DNA from: Metabacillus sp. KUDC1714
GTDB lineage: Bacteria > Bacillota > Bacilli > Bacillales > Bacillaceae
Assembly (NCBI RefSeq): GCF_014217835.1
Contig: NZ_CP055263.1
Location: 5,025,501 to 5,089,500, forward strand
DNA length: 64,000 nucleotides
Direction: 5' to 3'
The notes under the pieces are model-generated. The model searched no databases. It had not been told where the DNA came from and saw nothing but the letters and a program-made list of their open reading frames with translations. The position numbers and the translations under genes are program-made. Positions 1 to 8,590 of this stretch are shown piece by piece (within the stretch, counting starts at the first letter, position 1; every line of letters starts with the position of its first letter).

Positions 1-150
1 ATTAAAAACACTGAACTACTAATAACTGGACCATAAACGTTATTTTCATGCGAGAACTAATTCGCAAGTATTTTCATACACATTTTGTACTGTTGCTAGG
101 ACCAGTTTATTCTACTAGAGTATAATGTAAAAATGAGGGAGATAAGAAAT

Positions 151-182
151 ATTAACTGTTAAGTAATATAGTAACAGTTAAT
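151..182. repeat. AT-rich perfect palindrome after the AraC gene
   Basis: An 11-bp perfect inverted repeat (ATTAACTGTTA and its complement) flanks a 10-base loop. It lies just past the stop of the minus-strand AraC-type gene, so it may be its terminator, although no long T-run follows. It could equally be a regulator binding site. The rest of 1-237 shows no gene. Confidence 0.45.
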
Positions 183-237
183 TAAAACACTTTCAAAAGT
201 TTTTCGAATCTATTGGAATTATCAGGTAAAAGAATTT

Positions 238-1152
238 TTATACATTCCTCTCCAGAACTTCTCTCTTTTCAACGATTATTTCGAAATCATTGCGATACTT
301 TGCAGGTGAGACGTTCATCATCGTCGTAAATACACGTGTAAAGTAATGCACTGATCCAAAGCCGGTAACATCAGCTATTTCTTTAATTGACATGCTTGTC
401 GTTTCAAGCAGACGGGTCGCCTCCCTTACCCTTTCCTTACGAATATAGTTGGAGAAACTTTCAGTCAGTTCATTGGAAAAGAGCCTTGATAAGTGACGAC
501 TGGAAATGTGAAGATAGTTGGCAACATGTTCTAGCTTCAATGGTTCTGATAAGTTATCTTGAATAAACAACTTTGCTTGATATAAAAGTGTTGAAGAACT
601 ATTTGCAAACAATTTTTCCTGACTTTTCTGACTAGCTTCGGAAAACATAGAGGTAAAAGACAGGATGAGTGTGTGTGCCATATTGGAAATGAAGTTATTA
701 TCGTCTGCACCACCGTTTGACGTATGGGCTACCAACGCTCTCCAAATTAACGCTGTCGGAGAATCATCCGCACCACAGACATAAAATTTATTTGTTCCCG
801 CTAATTGACTAATCATACTATTGGCATCATCCTTTGAGTTTTCATGTAAGATATCAAAAGCAATATACACGAGAAAAAGACCAGTTTCACTTAAAATTTG
901 GTGTTGATTGTTTGGACGTGATAAAAAAACAGTACCTTTCTTTAATGGATATTGTTCATCCATGTCTTTATATAATCCTTCTCCACTAAGTACATAACAA
1001 ACTTCAAAAAATGAATGCTTATGCAACGGATTGTCATAATGTTTTGGATTAACCCCCCAATAAAGCACCTTAAAGGTAACTTCTTCTCCAAATGGCCCCA
1101 TTGCATATTGATTCAATATTCCTTCACTGCGTTTACAAGATTGGATTATCAT
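238..1152 (-). CDS. AraC family transcriptional regulator with cupin-type sensor domain
   Basis: Predicted cytoplasmic DNA-binding regulator of about 304 residues, the normal length for the family. The N-terminal half has a cupin-like ligand pocket, with the motif HKHSFFEVCYVLSGEG near residues 44-59. The C-terminal ~100 residues form two helix-turn-helix units, including FIQDNLSEPLKLEHVANYLH and the signature SIKEIADVTGFGSVHYFTRVF. The ATG follows a good GGAGGG ribosome site. The gene is divergent from the dioxygenase-like gene starting at 1271, a layout that suggests it controls that gene in response to a small molecule, often a sugar or sugar derivative in this family. The ligand cannot be read from the sequence. 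Confidence 0.9.
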   Translation of the reverse strand: MIIQSCKRSEGILNQYAMGPFGEEVTFKVLYWGVNPKHYDNPLHKHSFFEVCYVLSGEGLYKDMDEQYPLKKGTVFLSRPNNQHQILSETGLFLVYIAFDILHENSKDDANSMISQLAGTNKFYVCGADDSPTALIWRALVAHTSNGGADDNNFISNMAHTLILSFTSMFSEASQKSQEKLFANSSSTLLYQAKLFIQDNLSEPLKLEHVANYLHISSRHLSRLFSNELTESFSNYIRKERVREATRLLETTSMSIKEIADVTGFGSVHYFTRVFTTMMNVSPAKYRNDFEIIVEKREVLERNV

Positions 1153-1270
1153 AAATATCCCTCCGTGTCTTCATAAGACAAAAAAGTAGCCTCTTATGAT
1201 AAAGACTAGAAACTAATAATTCATTATTATGATAACAAGTAAACTATTAAACTTAAAGGTGGTAAATATT

Positions 1271-2032
1271 ATGATTACATTAAAGGATGCTGAATTTTAC
1301 AAAGAAAATGGATACTTACTTGTTAAAGGGGTTTTTAACAAAGGTGAAGTAGAAGAAATGAAAAATGCCGTTGAACAAATTATTCAGCGTGCAGCCAATG
1401 CAAAACTTGATCGAAATGCCGCTTGGCAAGGGGAGTACATTCCACCAAACGAGTTAAAAAAACTTGTTTTGAAAGGGTTTCATGACGTTCATTATCATGA
1501 TTCATCTTTCACTAAAGCCGTTATCCATCCAAATATGGTCTCTATTTTACAAAAGTTAATCGGACCGAATGTTCAATTACATCACTCCAAAATGCTTGTT
1601 AAACCACCTGAAAAGGGAGCTGCTTTTCCTATGCATCAGGATCATCCGTATTTTCCTCATGAAAGTCATACCATGATGGCAGCCAGTGTTCATCTTGATG
1701 ATGCAGACTTGGAAAATGGATGTCTAAGAGTCATACCAAAATCTCATAAAGAAGGATCTATTCCTCATGTAGGGCGTCACTATTTAAATCATAAGGAATA
1801 TCCGATTTCCATAGGAACTCCATGCCCTGCAGAAGCAGGAGACGTTCTGTTTTTTAATTATTTAACAATACACGGCTCTGACAGTAATCGGAGCGATCGT
1901 CCACGTAGAAACGTACTTTTCCAATATCGCGACCCTGATGATAAACCGTCTGCCGATGTACACGTGAACTGGGGACAAGGCTTAATGGTCTGTGGAGAAA
2001 ATCCAACGTTCCGTGAATATCAGGCAAAATAG
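1271..2032 (+). CDS. Phytanoyl-CoA dioxygenase (PhyH) family protein
   Basis: Predicted Fe(II)/2-oxoglutarate-dependent oxygenase, 253 residues. The iron-binding HxD is visible in MHQDHPYFPH, and the distal His and the Arg that would hold 2-oxoglutarate in the segment IHGSDSNRSDRPRR. The ATG at 1271 is chosen because AAAGGTGGT lies 8 bases before it. An in-frame ATG at 1229 lacks such a site. Members hydroxylate varied small molecules and the substrate cannot be inferred here. Pairing with a divergent AraC-type regulator suggests inducible use in uptake or modification of a small organic compound. A strong terminator follows at 2145. Confidence 0.88.
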   Translation: MITLKDAEFYKENGYLLVKGVFNKGEVEEMKNAVEQIIQRAANAKLDRNAAWQGEYIPPNELKKLVLKGFHDVHYHDSSFTKAVIHPNMVSILQKLIGPNVQLHHSKMLVKPPEKGAAFPMHQDHPYFPHESHTMMAASVHLDDADLENGCLRVIPKSHKEGSIPHVGRHYLNHKEYPISIGTPCPAEAGDVLFFNYLTIHGSDSNRSDRPRRNVLFQYRDPDDKPSADVHVNWGQGLMVCGENPTFREYQAK

Positions 2033-2144
2033 TAAAATTATAGCTGATTCTAATCACTTGGTATAATAACACCATATATTTGGAGTTCAAACTCGATTAC
2101 TCATCTTTCTCTTTGCTTTTCATTTGTGTGATTTGCAAAACAGG

Positions 2145-2205
2145 AGGCTGACTCAAAAGGTCGTTAGTAACGGCTATTGAGTCAGCCTTATCTCTTTTCT
2201 TTATT
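2145..2205 (+). terminator. Rho-independent terminator after the PhyH-like gene
   Basis: A 12-bp perfect stem (AGGCTGACTCAA and its complement at 2177-2188) has a 20-base spacer and is followed by a T-rich tail. It sits between convergent genes and could also stop the amidohydrolase transcript arriving on the minus strand. Confidence 0.8.
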
Positions 2206-2332
2206 AAATTTCCTGTTTTTAGGTGTTTTTTGTAATAAGTAAGTACATTTTCCTATGTTTACTTATAGATTTTGACTCTTTTGGATGTGTTTTTGCCACT
2301 AACTATGGCAGTGGGCATCCTCATCTCTTTGA

Positions 2333-3553
2333 TTACATTGAACCTGCTACTACTTTCCCTCTAAATAAAACAGCTTCTCTTTTAGGCAATCTTGCCACTG
2401 CCTCAGCGGAACATTCTGCTTCTAATAGAACAAGACTCGCTTCATCACCTTCTAAAGGCCATGCTACTTCACCTTGTTCATTTAGTGGAGTAGTACCACC
2501 TGTTGCCCATTTTAATGAATGTGCTAACGTTTTTTCATCTTTACGATTGAAACGTTCACAGTATCTCATTGATTTTTCTAGTACATCACCGTTTCCGAAT
2601 GGACTCCATGAATCATAAAATCCATCACATCCTAAATATACCTTCACTCCTTTTTGATCTAAAAGTTCAAGAGGAGGAATATTTCTTGTGATCGGAATAG
2701 TAGACATAATAGACATTCCTACCTCACTTAAAGTTTCAGCTAATTCTGCTGTTTGCTCAATCGGAACGTCACCTAAGTTAAATGCGTGTGATATAGCGGT
2801 TTTATTATACCATTTTGCATCTCGAACCATTTCAGCAAATTTGTCGATCGTATAAAATCCAACATGTCCGTGATCGTGTAGGTGAATATCAATACCTGCA
2901 TCGAATTCTGTTGCTAGATTCAGGACTTCATATAATGATTTTTCAATATTTTTATCAATACCTGCTGGATCCAAACCTCCCACAATATGTGCTCCTGATC
3001 GCATTGCTTCCTTCATTAATGAGCCCATATCATCACGCAAAAGACCATGCTGAGGGAATGCAACAATTTCATAAGTAAGCTTGTCAGAATAATCTTCTAA
3101 CGATTCACGAACACCCTCAAGATTTTTCAATCCAATATAAGGATCAATATTCACATGTGTACGGATATGTGTAGATCCATTAGAAAGAATTTGTTTAATC
3201 ATCTTGCTCGCACGTTGTTTTGTAGTAGGTACAAGTTCATTTAATTCCAATGCTTCATAATACAGTCGTTGCTCAAGATTTTTAACAGGTTTACACGATT
3301 TCCAATCAAGTGATAAATACGTTTTATCTAAATGATTATGCATTTCTTTAAAGGTTGGTACAGCAAGAAGCCCTTTAGCATCCAACACTTTCTCATTAGA
3401 AGGAATAGCATATGGATGGGAATGCTTTTCTACAATGCTTCCTTCTTGGATTTTTAAATCAAAGCTTCCTGTTTGAGTTTCAATGAAGCCATCCTCAAAT
3501 TTCTCAATACCCATTTCTAAACGAACGTTTCTCAACCATATTATTTCACTCAT
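2333..3553 (-). CDS. Amidohydrolase family protein, cytosine deaminase-like
   Basis: Metal-dependent amidohydrolase of 406 residues with a TIM-barrel fold. Visible metal motifs are MHNHLDKTY (first HxH), DIHLHDHGH, ISHAF, and the late Asp in LGCDGFYDSWSPFGNG. The pattern matches the cytosine deaminase / N-isopropylammelide hydrolase branch. In Escherichia coli cytosine deaminase the segment corresponding to DIHLHD carries a catalytic Glu, and here the aligned residue appears to be Asp, so cytosine itself need not be the substrate. It follows the closely similar gene at 3571-4806 by 17 bp, so the two look like a tandem duplication in one transcript. No transporter lies beside them. Confidence 0.85.
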   Translation of the reverse strand: MSEIIWLRNVRLEMGIEKFEDGFIETQTGSFDLKIQEGSIVEKHSHPYAIPSNEKVLDAKGLLAVPTFKEMHNHLDKTYLSLDWKSCKPVKNLEQRLYYEALELNELVPTTKQRASKMIKQILSNGSTHIRTHVNIDPYIGLKNLEGVRESLEDYSDKLTYEIVAFPQHGLLRDDMGSLMKEAMRSGAHIVGGLDPAGIDKNIEKSLYEVLNLATEFDAGIDIHLHDHGHVGFYTIDKFAEMVRDAKWYNKTAISHAFNLGDVPIEQTAELAETLSEVGMSIMSTIPITRNIPPLELLDQKGVKVYLGCDGFYDSWSPFGNGDVLEKSMRYCERFNRKDEKTLAHSLKWATGGTTPLNEQGEVAWPLEGDEASLVLLEAECSAEAVARLPKREAVLFRGKVVAGSM

Positions 3554-3570
3554 TGTATAATCCCTCTCTT

Positions 3571-4806
3571 TTAAGAAAAAAGAACATATTCATGTAGCTT
3601 ACTTTCTACTCTCTTTCCTTTAATATATACACTGTCAACTGTTGCTCTTCTCGCAACGGCTTCTGCAGAGCATGAAGCATCTACTAGAATCATAGACGCC
3701 TCATCACCCACTTTAGGCCAATTACGTTTTCCATCTTCGTTCAGTAAAGAGATTCCGCCAGTACCGTACTTTACAATAGAAGCTAATGATTTTTCATCCA
3801 TTTGACGGAATCTCTCTGCTAATACCGACATTTTATTAATCGTGTTTCCCGTACCAAATGGAGACCAATGATCGGTAATACTATCATGACCAAGTGAAAC
3901 GTTCATACCAAGTCGGTCTAATGTTGGAATAGGAATGGTTGCTCGTGTAATAGGAACAGTTGTCGTCACATCGATTTGCTGCTCTGTTAATAGAGAAACC
4001 ATTTCAATTAATGCTTCCCCTTCTAAATCAGCCAATGCACTTCCGTGACTAATAGTGGCTCTTCCCTTTAATCCTGCTTCCTTCGTATAGTGAGCCATTC
4101 TTTCAAATGTGAAAGCACCAAGAGTATTCAAATCATTAAGATGTATATCTACCCCAGTACCTGCTTCTACTGCAATATCAAAAATGGTATGTAATGATTT
4201 CTCAATGTTACGATCAATTGTGGCAGGATCGACTCCTCCAACAAGTGTTGCACCATTTTTCATAGCATCTCTTACAAGCTGTACAGAGTCACTTCTTAAC
4301 AACCCGTGTTGTGGGAAAGCGACAATTTCATACGATAAGGAATCTTTGTATTTTTCTAGAGCATTGACTGTTGCTTCTAAATTTTTCAGTCCAATAACAG
4401 GATCCACATTACAATGTGTACGAATGTGAGTATGACCATTACGAAGAAGCAATTCGATCATTTTCTCTGCGCGCGCTTGTGCAAATGGTAATTGCTGTGG
4501 AAGGATCGTTTGCTCTTCTTCAATACGAGATTGAACTCCTTTTGGAGCCGGTTTAACTGCTTTCCAAGGTCCACCATAATACGTTTTATCAATATGAATA
4601 TGCATATCTCGTAACGATGGTATTAATAATTTCCCTTCACCATTAACAGTTGGAAACTCATCATTTGGCTCGGTTTGTGCAATTTCAACCATCTTTCCGT
4701 CTACAATTTTAATATATGCGATTTCTGTTTGCGTTTTCGTTACTTGCCCTACTTCCTCTACAAAACCTGTTTCTAATACAACATTTGTTAATCAGAATGT
4801 GTTCAT
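3571..4806 (-). pseudogene. Amidohydrolase paralogue with a stop at codon 5
   Basis: The reading frame from the ATG at 4806 has a good AGGAG ribosome site and would encode about 411 residues, matching the neighbour (406). Codon 5 is TGA (4792-4794) where the neighbour has Trp: MNTF-stop-LTNVVLETGF against IIWLRNVRLEMG. The remaining frame is open to 3571 and keeps the family motifs MHIHIDKTYYGG, DIHLNDLNTLG, ISHGS and LGHDSITDHWSPFG. Translation might restart at the ATG at 4692, giving 373 residues, but only a weak site precedes it and the first beta-strands would be lost. This is probably a recent nonsense mutation (TGG to TGA). A sequencing error cannot be excluded. Confidence 0.75.
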
Positions 4807-5037
4807 ATCTTTTTTCTCCTCTATTATAAAATTAAGAAGCTCCTTTTTAGTTCTCACAAGCAAATGACGAATCCTAGCGATATTCTATCTCTTGGCATTT
4901 GACTCTAACCATAACGCTTAAAACTTAAAGAAGGACACGTTGTGTAGAAAGGACTCTTTTCAATATATACCTAAGACTATTCATAATCATCTTAAAATAA
5001 TTTATTATAAAAATAATATAGACATTTTGTGGGAGAA

Positions 5038-5274
5038 CTAGCGTTTATTAACTACTCCATTTGTAATGGATACATGATCCCTGTATTGTGAAGGGGTCAT
5101 ATTGTTTAAATTCCATTGATATCTATAATTATTGTAATAAGTCATATATTGCTTAATTTCCTTTTTCAGTTCGTCTATATTTGTACAAATTTTAATAGAG
5201 GCTTCATCTTTAAAGTGTCCAAAGAAAGACTCTTGAGGTTCATTATCGTCAACCAATAAATTTCCCCTTACCAA
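5038..5274 (-). pseudogene. IS3-family transposase C-terminal fragment
   Basis: About 77 residues match the end of an IS3-family OrfB integrase: an imperfect copy of the GNCLDN-PQESFFGH region (here GNLLVDDNEPQESFFGHFKD), then IKQYMTYYNNYRYQWNLNNM and the usual end MTPSQYR. The catalytic Glu region is present but the N-terminal DD part and all of OrfA are missing, so it cannot transpose. It abuts a glycoside hydrolase scrap at about 5270, suggesting deletion or insertion scars. It lies upstream of the amidohydrolases on the same strand. Confidence 0.8.
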
Positions 5275-5414
5275 TAAACAGTAGTTTTTCCAAGCATTCT
5301 TGCTACTCCTTCTGCAAAATAATAATCACCATAAATCAAAGAGCAGTCAACGTCAGTTTCCTCAGGCTTATGTCCGCATGTATGATAATATGAGTGTAGA
5401 TTTACAATGAAAAG
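5268..5414 (-). pseudogene. Remnant of an unsaturated glucuronyl/rhamnogalacturonyl hydrolase (GH88/GH105-like) C-terminus
   Basis: The minus strand reads an open stretch of about 48 residues ending in a stop at 5268: a segment with GHKPEETDVDCSLIYGDYYF followed by AEGVARMLGKT. The SLIYGDYYF motif is the typical C-terminal signature of GH88/GH105 enzymes. An in-frame stop lies directly upstream (5415-5417) and no further homology is seen, so only the tail of the gene survives. It fits the neighbouring glycan-degradation locus and implies that a further enzyme was once present. The identification rests on a short motif. Confidence 0.5.
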
Positions 5415-5643
5415 TTACCCACTTTAAGCGCATTCTGCAGTTAGGTCTTAATGTTGATTTTCAAACTCACCTAATGTCACCTAGTCTTGTATGAGGTTCG
5501 TGCCCCTCTATGCGGAAGTTTTCCGCTGACTTCCTTCAGATAAAAGAGTCACCTTCTTATCCTTATCTTAAGCTACAGGTTACTATTGCCTTCATATTTC
5601 AGGAAATACCTTATAGCCTTCACCTTCTTCCAGGCAGACAAAT
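5415..5643. other. Intergenic stretch with no recognisable gene
   Basis: Together with the terminator that follows, this fills the gap before the GH127 gene. It has a different base texture (C/T-rich on the plus strand) and could be decayed insertion-element sequence, but no motif was recognised. Confidence 0.3.
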
Positions 5644-5675
5644 CAAAGGCTGCCGAGGATTCTCGACAGCCTTTG
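5644..5675 (-). terminator. Hairpin after the GH127 gene
   Basis: A 9-bp stem CAAAGGCTG continues, after one mismatch, into CGAG/CTCG around a 4-base loop. It lies 73 bp past the GH127 stop. There is no good T-run, so it may protect the 3' end as much as terminate. Confidence 0.5.
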
Positions 5676-5747
5676 AACTAGTAATAAAATTACTGGGTTC
5701 TACTACTATCCATACCATTTATATTTGCAACTGACTGTTTTGTCTAT

Positions 5748-8135
5748 TTAAGAGCCATTATTTTGCAATGGCCTTACGACAATATAATCCAGTTCATAAG
5801 ATCCTTGATCCTTCATGAACATGATCGTATTGGTGCCTTTATTCAAAGGAACCTCTATTTTCGTGGCCATAAAGCGCCCCCAGCCATGTGTACCTTGATA
5901 TTTCAACGAGTGTACTTCGCCATTGACAATCATTTTGCCTGTCGAGGCATTGTATCCATTTCCATTGGCAAACCAAATATCGACATTATAATTTCCCGCT
6001 TTAGGAACAACAACTTGATTGAACTTCACATAGCTTTCAGCAAAATCAATTCCGCCTACATAGCTTCTCCCAGATGCATGGGCTGCGTTGGTTCTTACTT
6101 CTGCACGGAATATGTCGGCTTGTTCCGCTTCATATTTGGCTGCACCCGTATCTGCCAAGCTCTCCGTCACTTCAGGGAAATAGGTGATACGCAGGTTTTG
6201 CGCTCCATATGGAATCAATTCAATATTTTCAGTCGGCTCTGTTGAAAGAATTGGTCCAACAGGCGGTTCGGCAGCTTCTACGTTATTAGCTGATTTACCC
6301 CATGTTGAGATTTTTTTCGCTTTAGCTACCAGCTTAACTGGTGTCGTTTCTTGCTCAAACGGATTCTCAGGCATTGGTCCTGTAATCACATCGATAGATT
6401 TCTCTGGATGCTGCCGGTCAATAAGCAAACCGTAGTTCCATGGATTTTCCGCCTTTACACTATACTCATTGAAGCCTAAAGCAGACGCATTGAATCCTGG
6501 CACTTCAGCAATCGGCTTGTTTTCAACCTGCCAGCTCTCATTCATTTGCAGGGAATACACAAGTGGACCGCGTTCAATACCAATGGAATTATTGACCCAT
6601 GTTGTCGTTTTCAGCTTCATCGGCATTTGAAGAACCATTTCGTCACCGCTCTTCCATTTTCTGTCTATGCTTACATACTCTCCTGCTTTCACAGCTTTCA
6701 CAGGCTCTCCATTCACAGTTACGGTAGGATTAACCGACCATGCTGGAATACGGAGTTTGAGTGGGAACTGCACCTTTTTTGAAGCTGTTATGTCAAATTT
6801 TATTTGATCTTCAAACGGATAATTTGTGGTCTCATTAATCATAACGTTTGCATCTTTCAGCCTCACTGATACCTTGCTCGGCCCGTATGTAATAACCCCA
6901 ATGCCTCCGTCAGCAGATGCTGCCCACATATTCTTTACTAAATATGGCCAGCCCATATGCATATTGAAGCGGCAGCACGCAAAACCAGAAGTTGGCGAAG
7001 GCATCATACCGTTAGAATGGTTTTGTTTAAAGCCATGATCTGCATAGTTGCTCTCTACTTGATTAGTTAAGGAATAATATTGATGGTTCTTGATTTGCTT
7101 ATCCATAGCTCCAGGAAGAGAGTTGAAGGCAATTTTCTCCAATGCATCTCCAATGTGCGGATCGCCAAGAATCATTGCAGCTTCTTCATTACTTTGCATC
7201 CGCTCTGTAATGGCGCAAAGTTCGACTCCCTGTGTGGAAGAAATTCCAGCAAGCATTTCAGTACCCGAAGGCATACCGGTTATCTGAGTATGATTAGATA
7301 AATTTTTCACTCCGGCCTGAAAAGCATCACGATCATTTTTGGAATGCGAACGCTGGTAATAAATGGCAGGCGTTTTAATTGCTTCATTCACATTAACCGT
7401 ATGAGTAGGATGGAAATCATCCCCAAAATCCTGTAACTTATTATTGTTAAACAGGTCTGCAATTGGATAACCCTGTCCTGCCAGCAAATCTGACAGGTCA
7501 AGTAAGAACTCGTCACCCGTATGGTTGTACAACCATAAGACAGTATCTATATTATCTCCAACCCGGATTTTCCCCCATTCCTTTAAAGGCTGAGTAGGCA
7601 AATGAGTGGCTTGATACTTAAAATAGTTTGTCATAAACGGAAGAACACGTTCATCACCCGACGCTTCGTAATAATCTTTCAGCGCATAAAGCGCTACCAT
7701 GCGAGGCCACCAATCGTCATTAGCCGGACCGAAAAATCCATCCTCACGTTGACTCTCCAAAATGGCGTTAATCCATTTTTGAGAAGTGGCGATGAGATCC
7801 TTATCTTTCAACGTATAAGCAAGAGGAATCAAGCCTTTTAAATAATAAACAGGTCTTTCCCAATCAGATTCCGGCGCTGTGCCTCCAAGCCATGCTGCAT
7901 CTGTTCCCAATTCGCTATACAGATCCTCCGCATAACCTGTAGCTCCGTCTCGCTGAAGCTCAAGTTGCTTGAGAAGCCAGCCTTTAGCTTCAATTGAACC
8001 AAGAGGCAACGGAGTAAACGGTGTCTCAACTAGCGGGTTTTTGTTTGCAACAGGTTCTTTGAATGTTTTGTCAGGAATCACAAACGCACTTGCAATAAAA
8101 TTATCAAAAGAAGCTTGAGATTGGTTGATTTGCAA
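5748..8135 (-). CDS. GH127 family beta-L-arabinofuranosidase with C-terminal CBM6/CBM35-like domain
   Basis: A 795-residue glycoside hydrolase (former DUF1680). Residues 40-650 hold the alpha/alpha-barrel and beta-sandwich. The zinc/thiol centre known from HypBA1 (Glu, Cys, Cys-Cys, one Cys being the nucleophile) is intact as VELC (E305, C307) and FACC (C387, C388). E293 in GTEM is a candidate acid/base. Residues ~668-795, from YEAEQADIF to DYIVVRP, look like a jelly-roll carbohydrate-binding module. The start is a TTG with AGGAGG seven bases upstream. No signal peptide is present, so it probably acts in the cytoplasm on imported oligosaccharide. It is the last gene of the glycan locus. A remnant (8181-8590) separates it from the GH92 gene. 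Confidence 0.88.
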   Translation of the reverse strand: MQINQSQASFDNFIASAFVIPDKTFKEPVANKNPLVETPFTPLPLGSIEAKGWLLKQLELQRDGATGYAEDLYSELGTDAAWLGGTAPESDWERPVYYLKGLIPLAYTLKDKDLIATSQKWINAILESQREDGFFGPANDDWWPRMVALYALKDYYEASGDERVLPFMTNYFKYQATHLPTQPLKEWGKIRVGDNIDTVLWLYNHTGDEFLLDLSDLLAGQGYPIADLFNNNKLQDFGDDFHPTHTVNVNEAIKTPAIYYQRSHSKNDRDAFQAGVKNLSNHTQITGMPSGTEMLAGISSTQGVELCAITERMQSNEEAAMILGDPHIGDALEKIAFNSLPGAMDKQIKNHQYYSLTNQVESNYADHGFKQNHSNGMMPSPTSGFACCRFNMHMGWPYLVKNMWAASADGGIGVITYGPSKVSVRLKDANVMINETTNYPFEDQIKFDITASKKVQFPLKLRIPAWSVNPTVTVNGEPVKAVKAGEYVSIDRKWKSGDEMVLQMPMKLKTTTWVNNSIGIERGPLVYSLQMNESWQVENKPIAEVPGFNASALGFNEYSVKAENPWNYGLLIDRQHPEKSIDVITGPMPENPFEQETTPVKLVAKAKKISTWGKSANNVEAAEPPVGPILSTEPTENIELIPYGAQNLRITYFPEVTESLADTGAAKYEAEQADIFRAEVRTNAAHASGRSYVGGIDFAESYVKFNQVVVPKAGNYNVDIWFANGNGYNASTGKMIVNGEVHSLKYQGTHGWGRFMATKIEVPLNKGTNTIMFMKDQGSYELDYIVVRPLQNNGS

Positions 8136-8180
8136 TCTAACTCCTCCTTTATCATAATGAACTCGACTTTTATCATTATA

Positions 8181-8560
8181 TTAGATAACTGGAGTACGAG
8201 TATCGTTTACGTAGACCTTAATGGTATTTTGGCTGGTTACGACTTTCAGATGGTAAAACTTATTAGGATCGATACGATCAAACACTTTCAATGTTTTCAG
8301 GACCTTCCACTTGTTGTTTTTCATTTGGTCAAGAGTTACTTTGCCATCACCGTTAATTCCAGCATAATAGCCTCGTATCATTGTGTTAGCCTCTATTCCC
8401 TTTTGTAAACACAACTGTCCTTGGCTCTACTAGCTCCACATGAAAGAAAAATCAATTTCCGTAAACCCAACCAACAAGCCGATATTTTCTACTAGAATAG
8501 AAATGTCAGCATCTTCAACAAGTTTTAAAAGAAGTTAGCTCTAACCAGAAACCTCTAAGA
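8181..8560 (-). pseudogene. Remnant of a secreted carbohydrate-active protein with a lectin-like (DUF1080/LamG-type) domain
   Basis: Residues read from the minus strand, such as GYYAGINGDGKVTLDQM and IDPNKFYHLKVV followed by IKVYVND, resemble the concanavalin-A-like domain of DUF1080 / GH16-like proteins. The frame ends at 8181, with an upstream stop near 8400. Further upstream (to about 8560) another frame gives a segment with VEDADISILVENIGL, suggesting frameshifts and internal loss. It lies exactly between GH92 and GH127 on the same strand, so an operon gene seems to have been lost here. The family call rests on texture and motif only. Confidence 0.5.
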
Positions 8561-8590
8561 TAGTACTTAAAAAACCTCTCCATCATACTT

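Noticed and set aside
2223..2618. Plus-strand frame opposite the amidohydrolase end
   Set aside because: It overlaps a clear family member on the other strand, has no ribosome site, and its translation has no protein-like motif.
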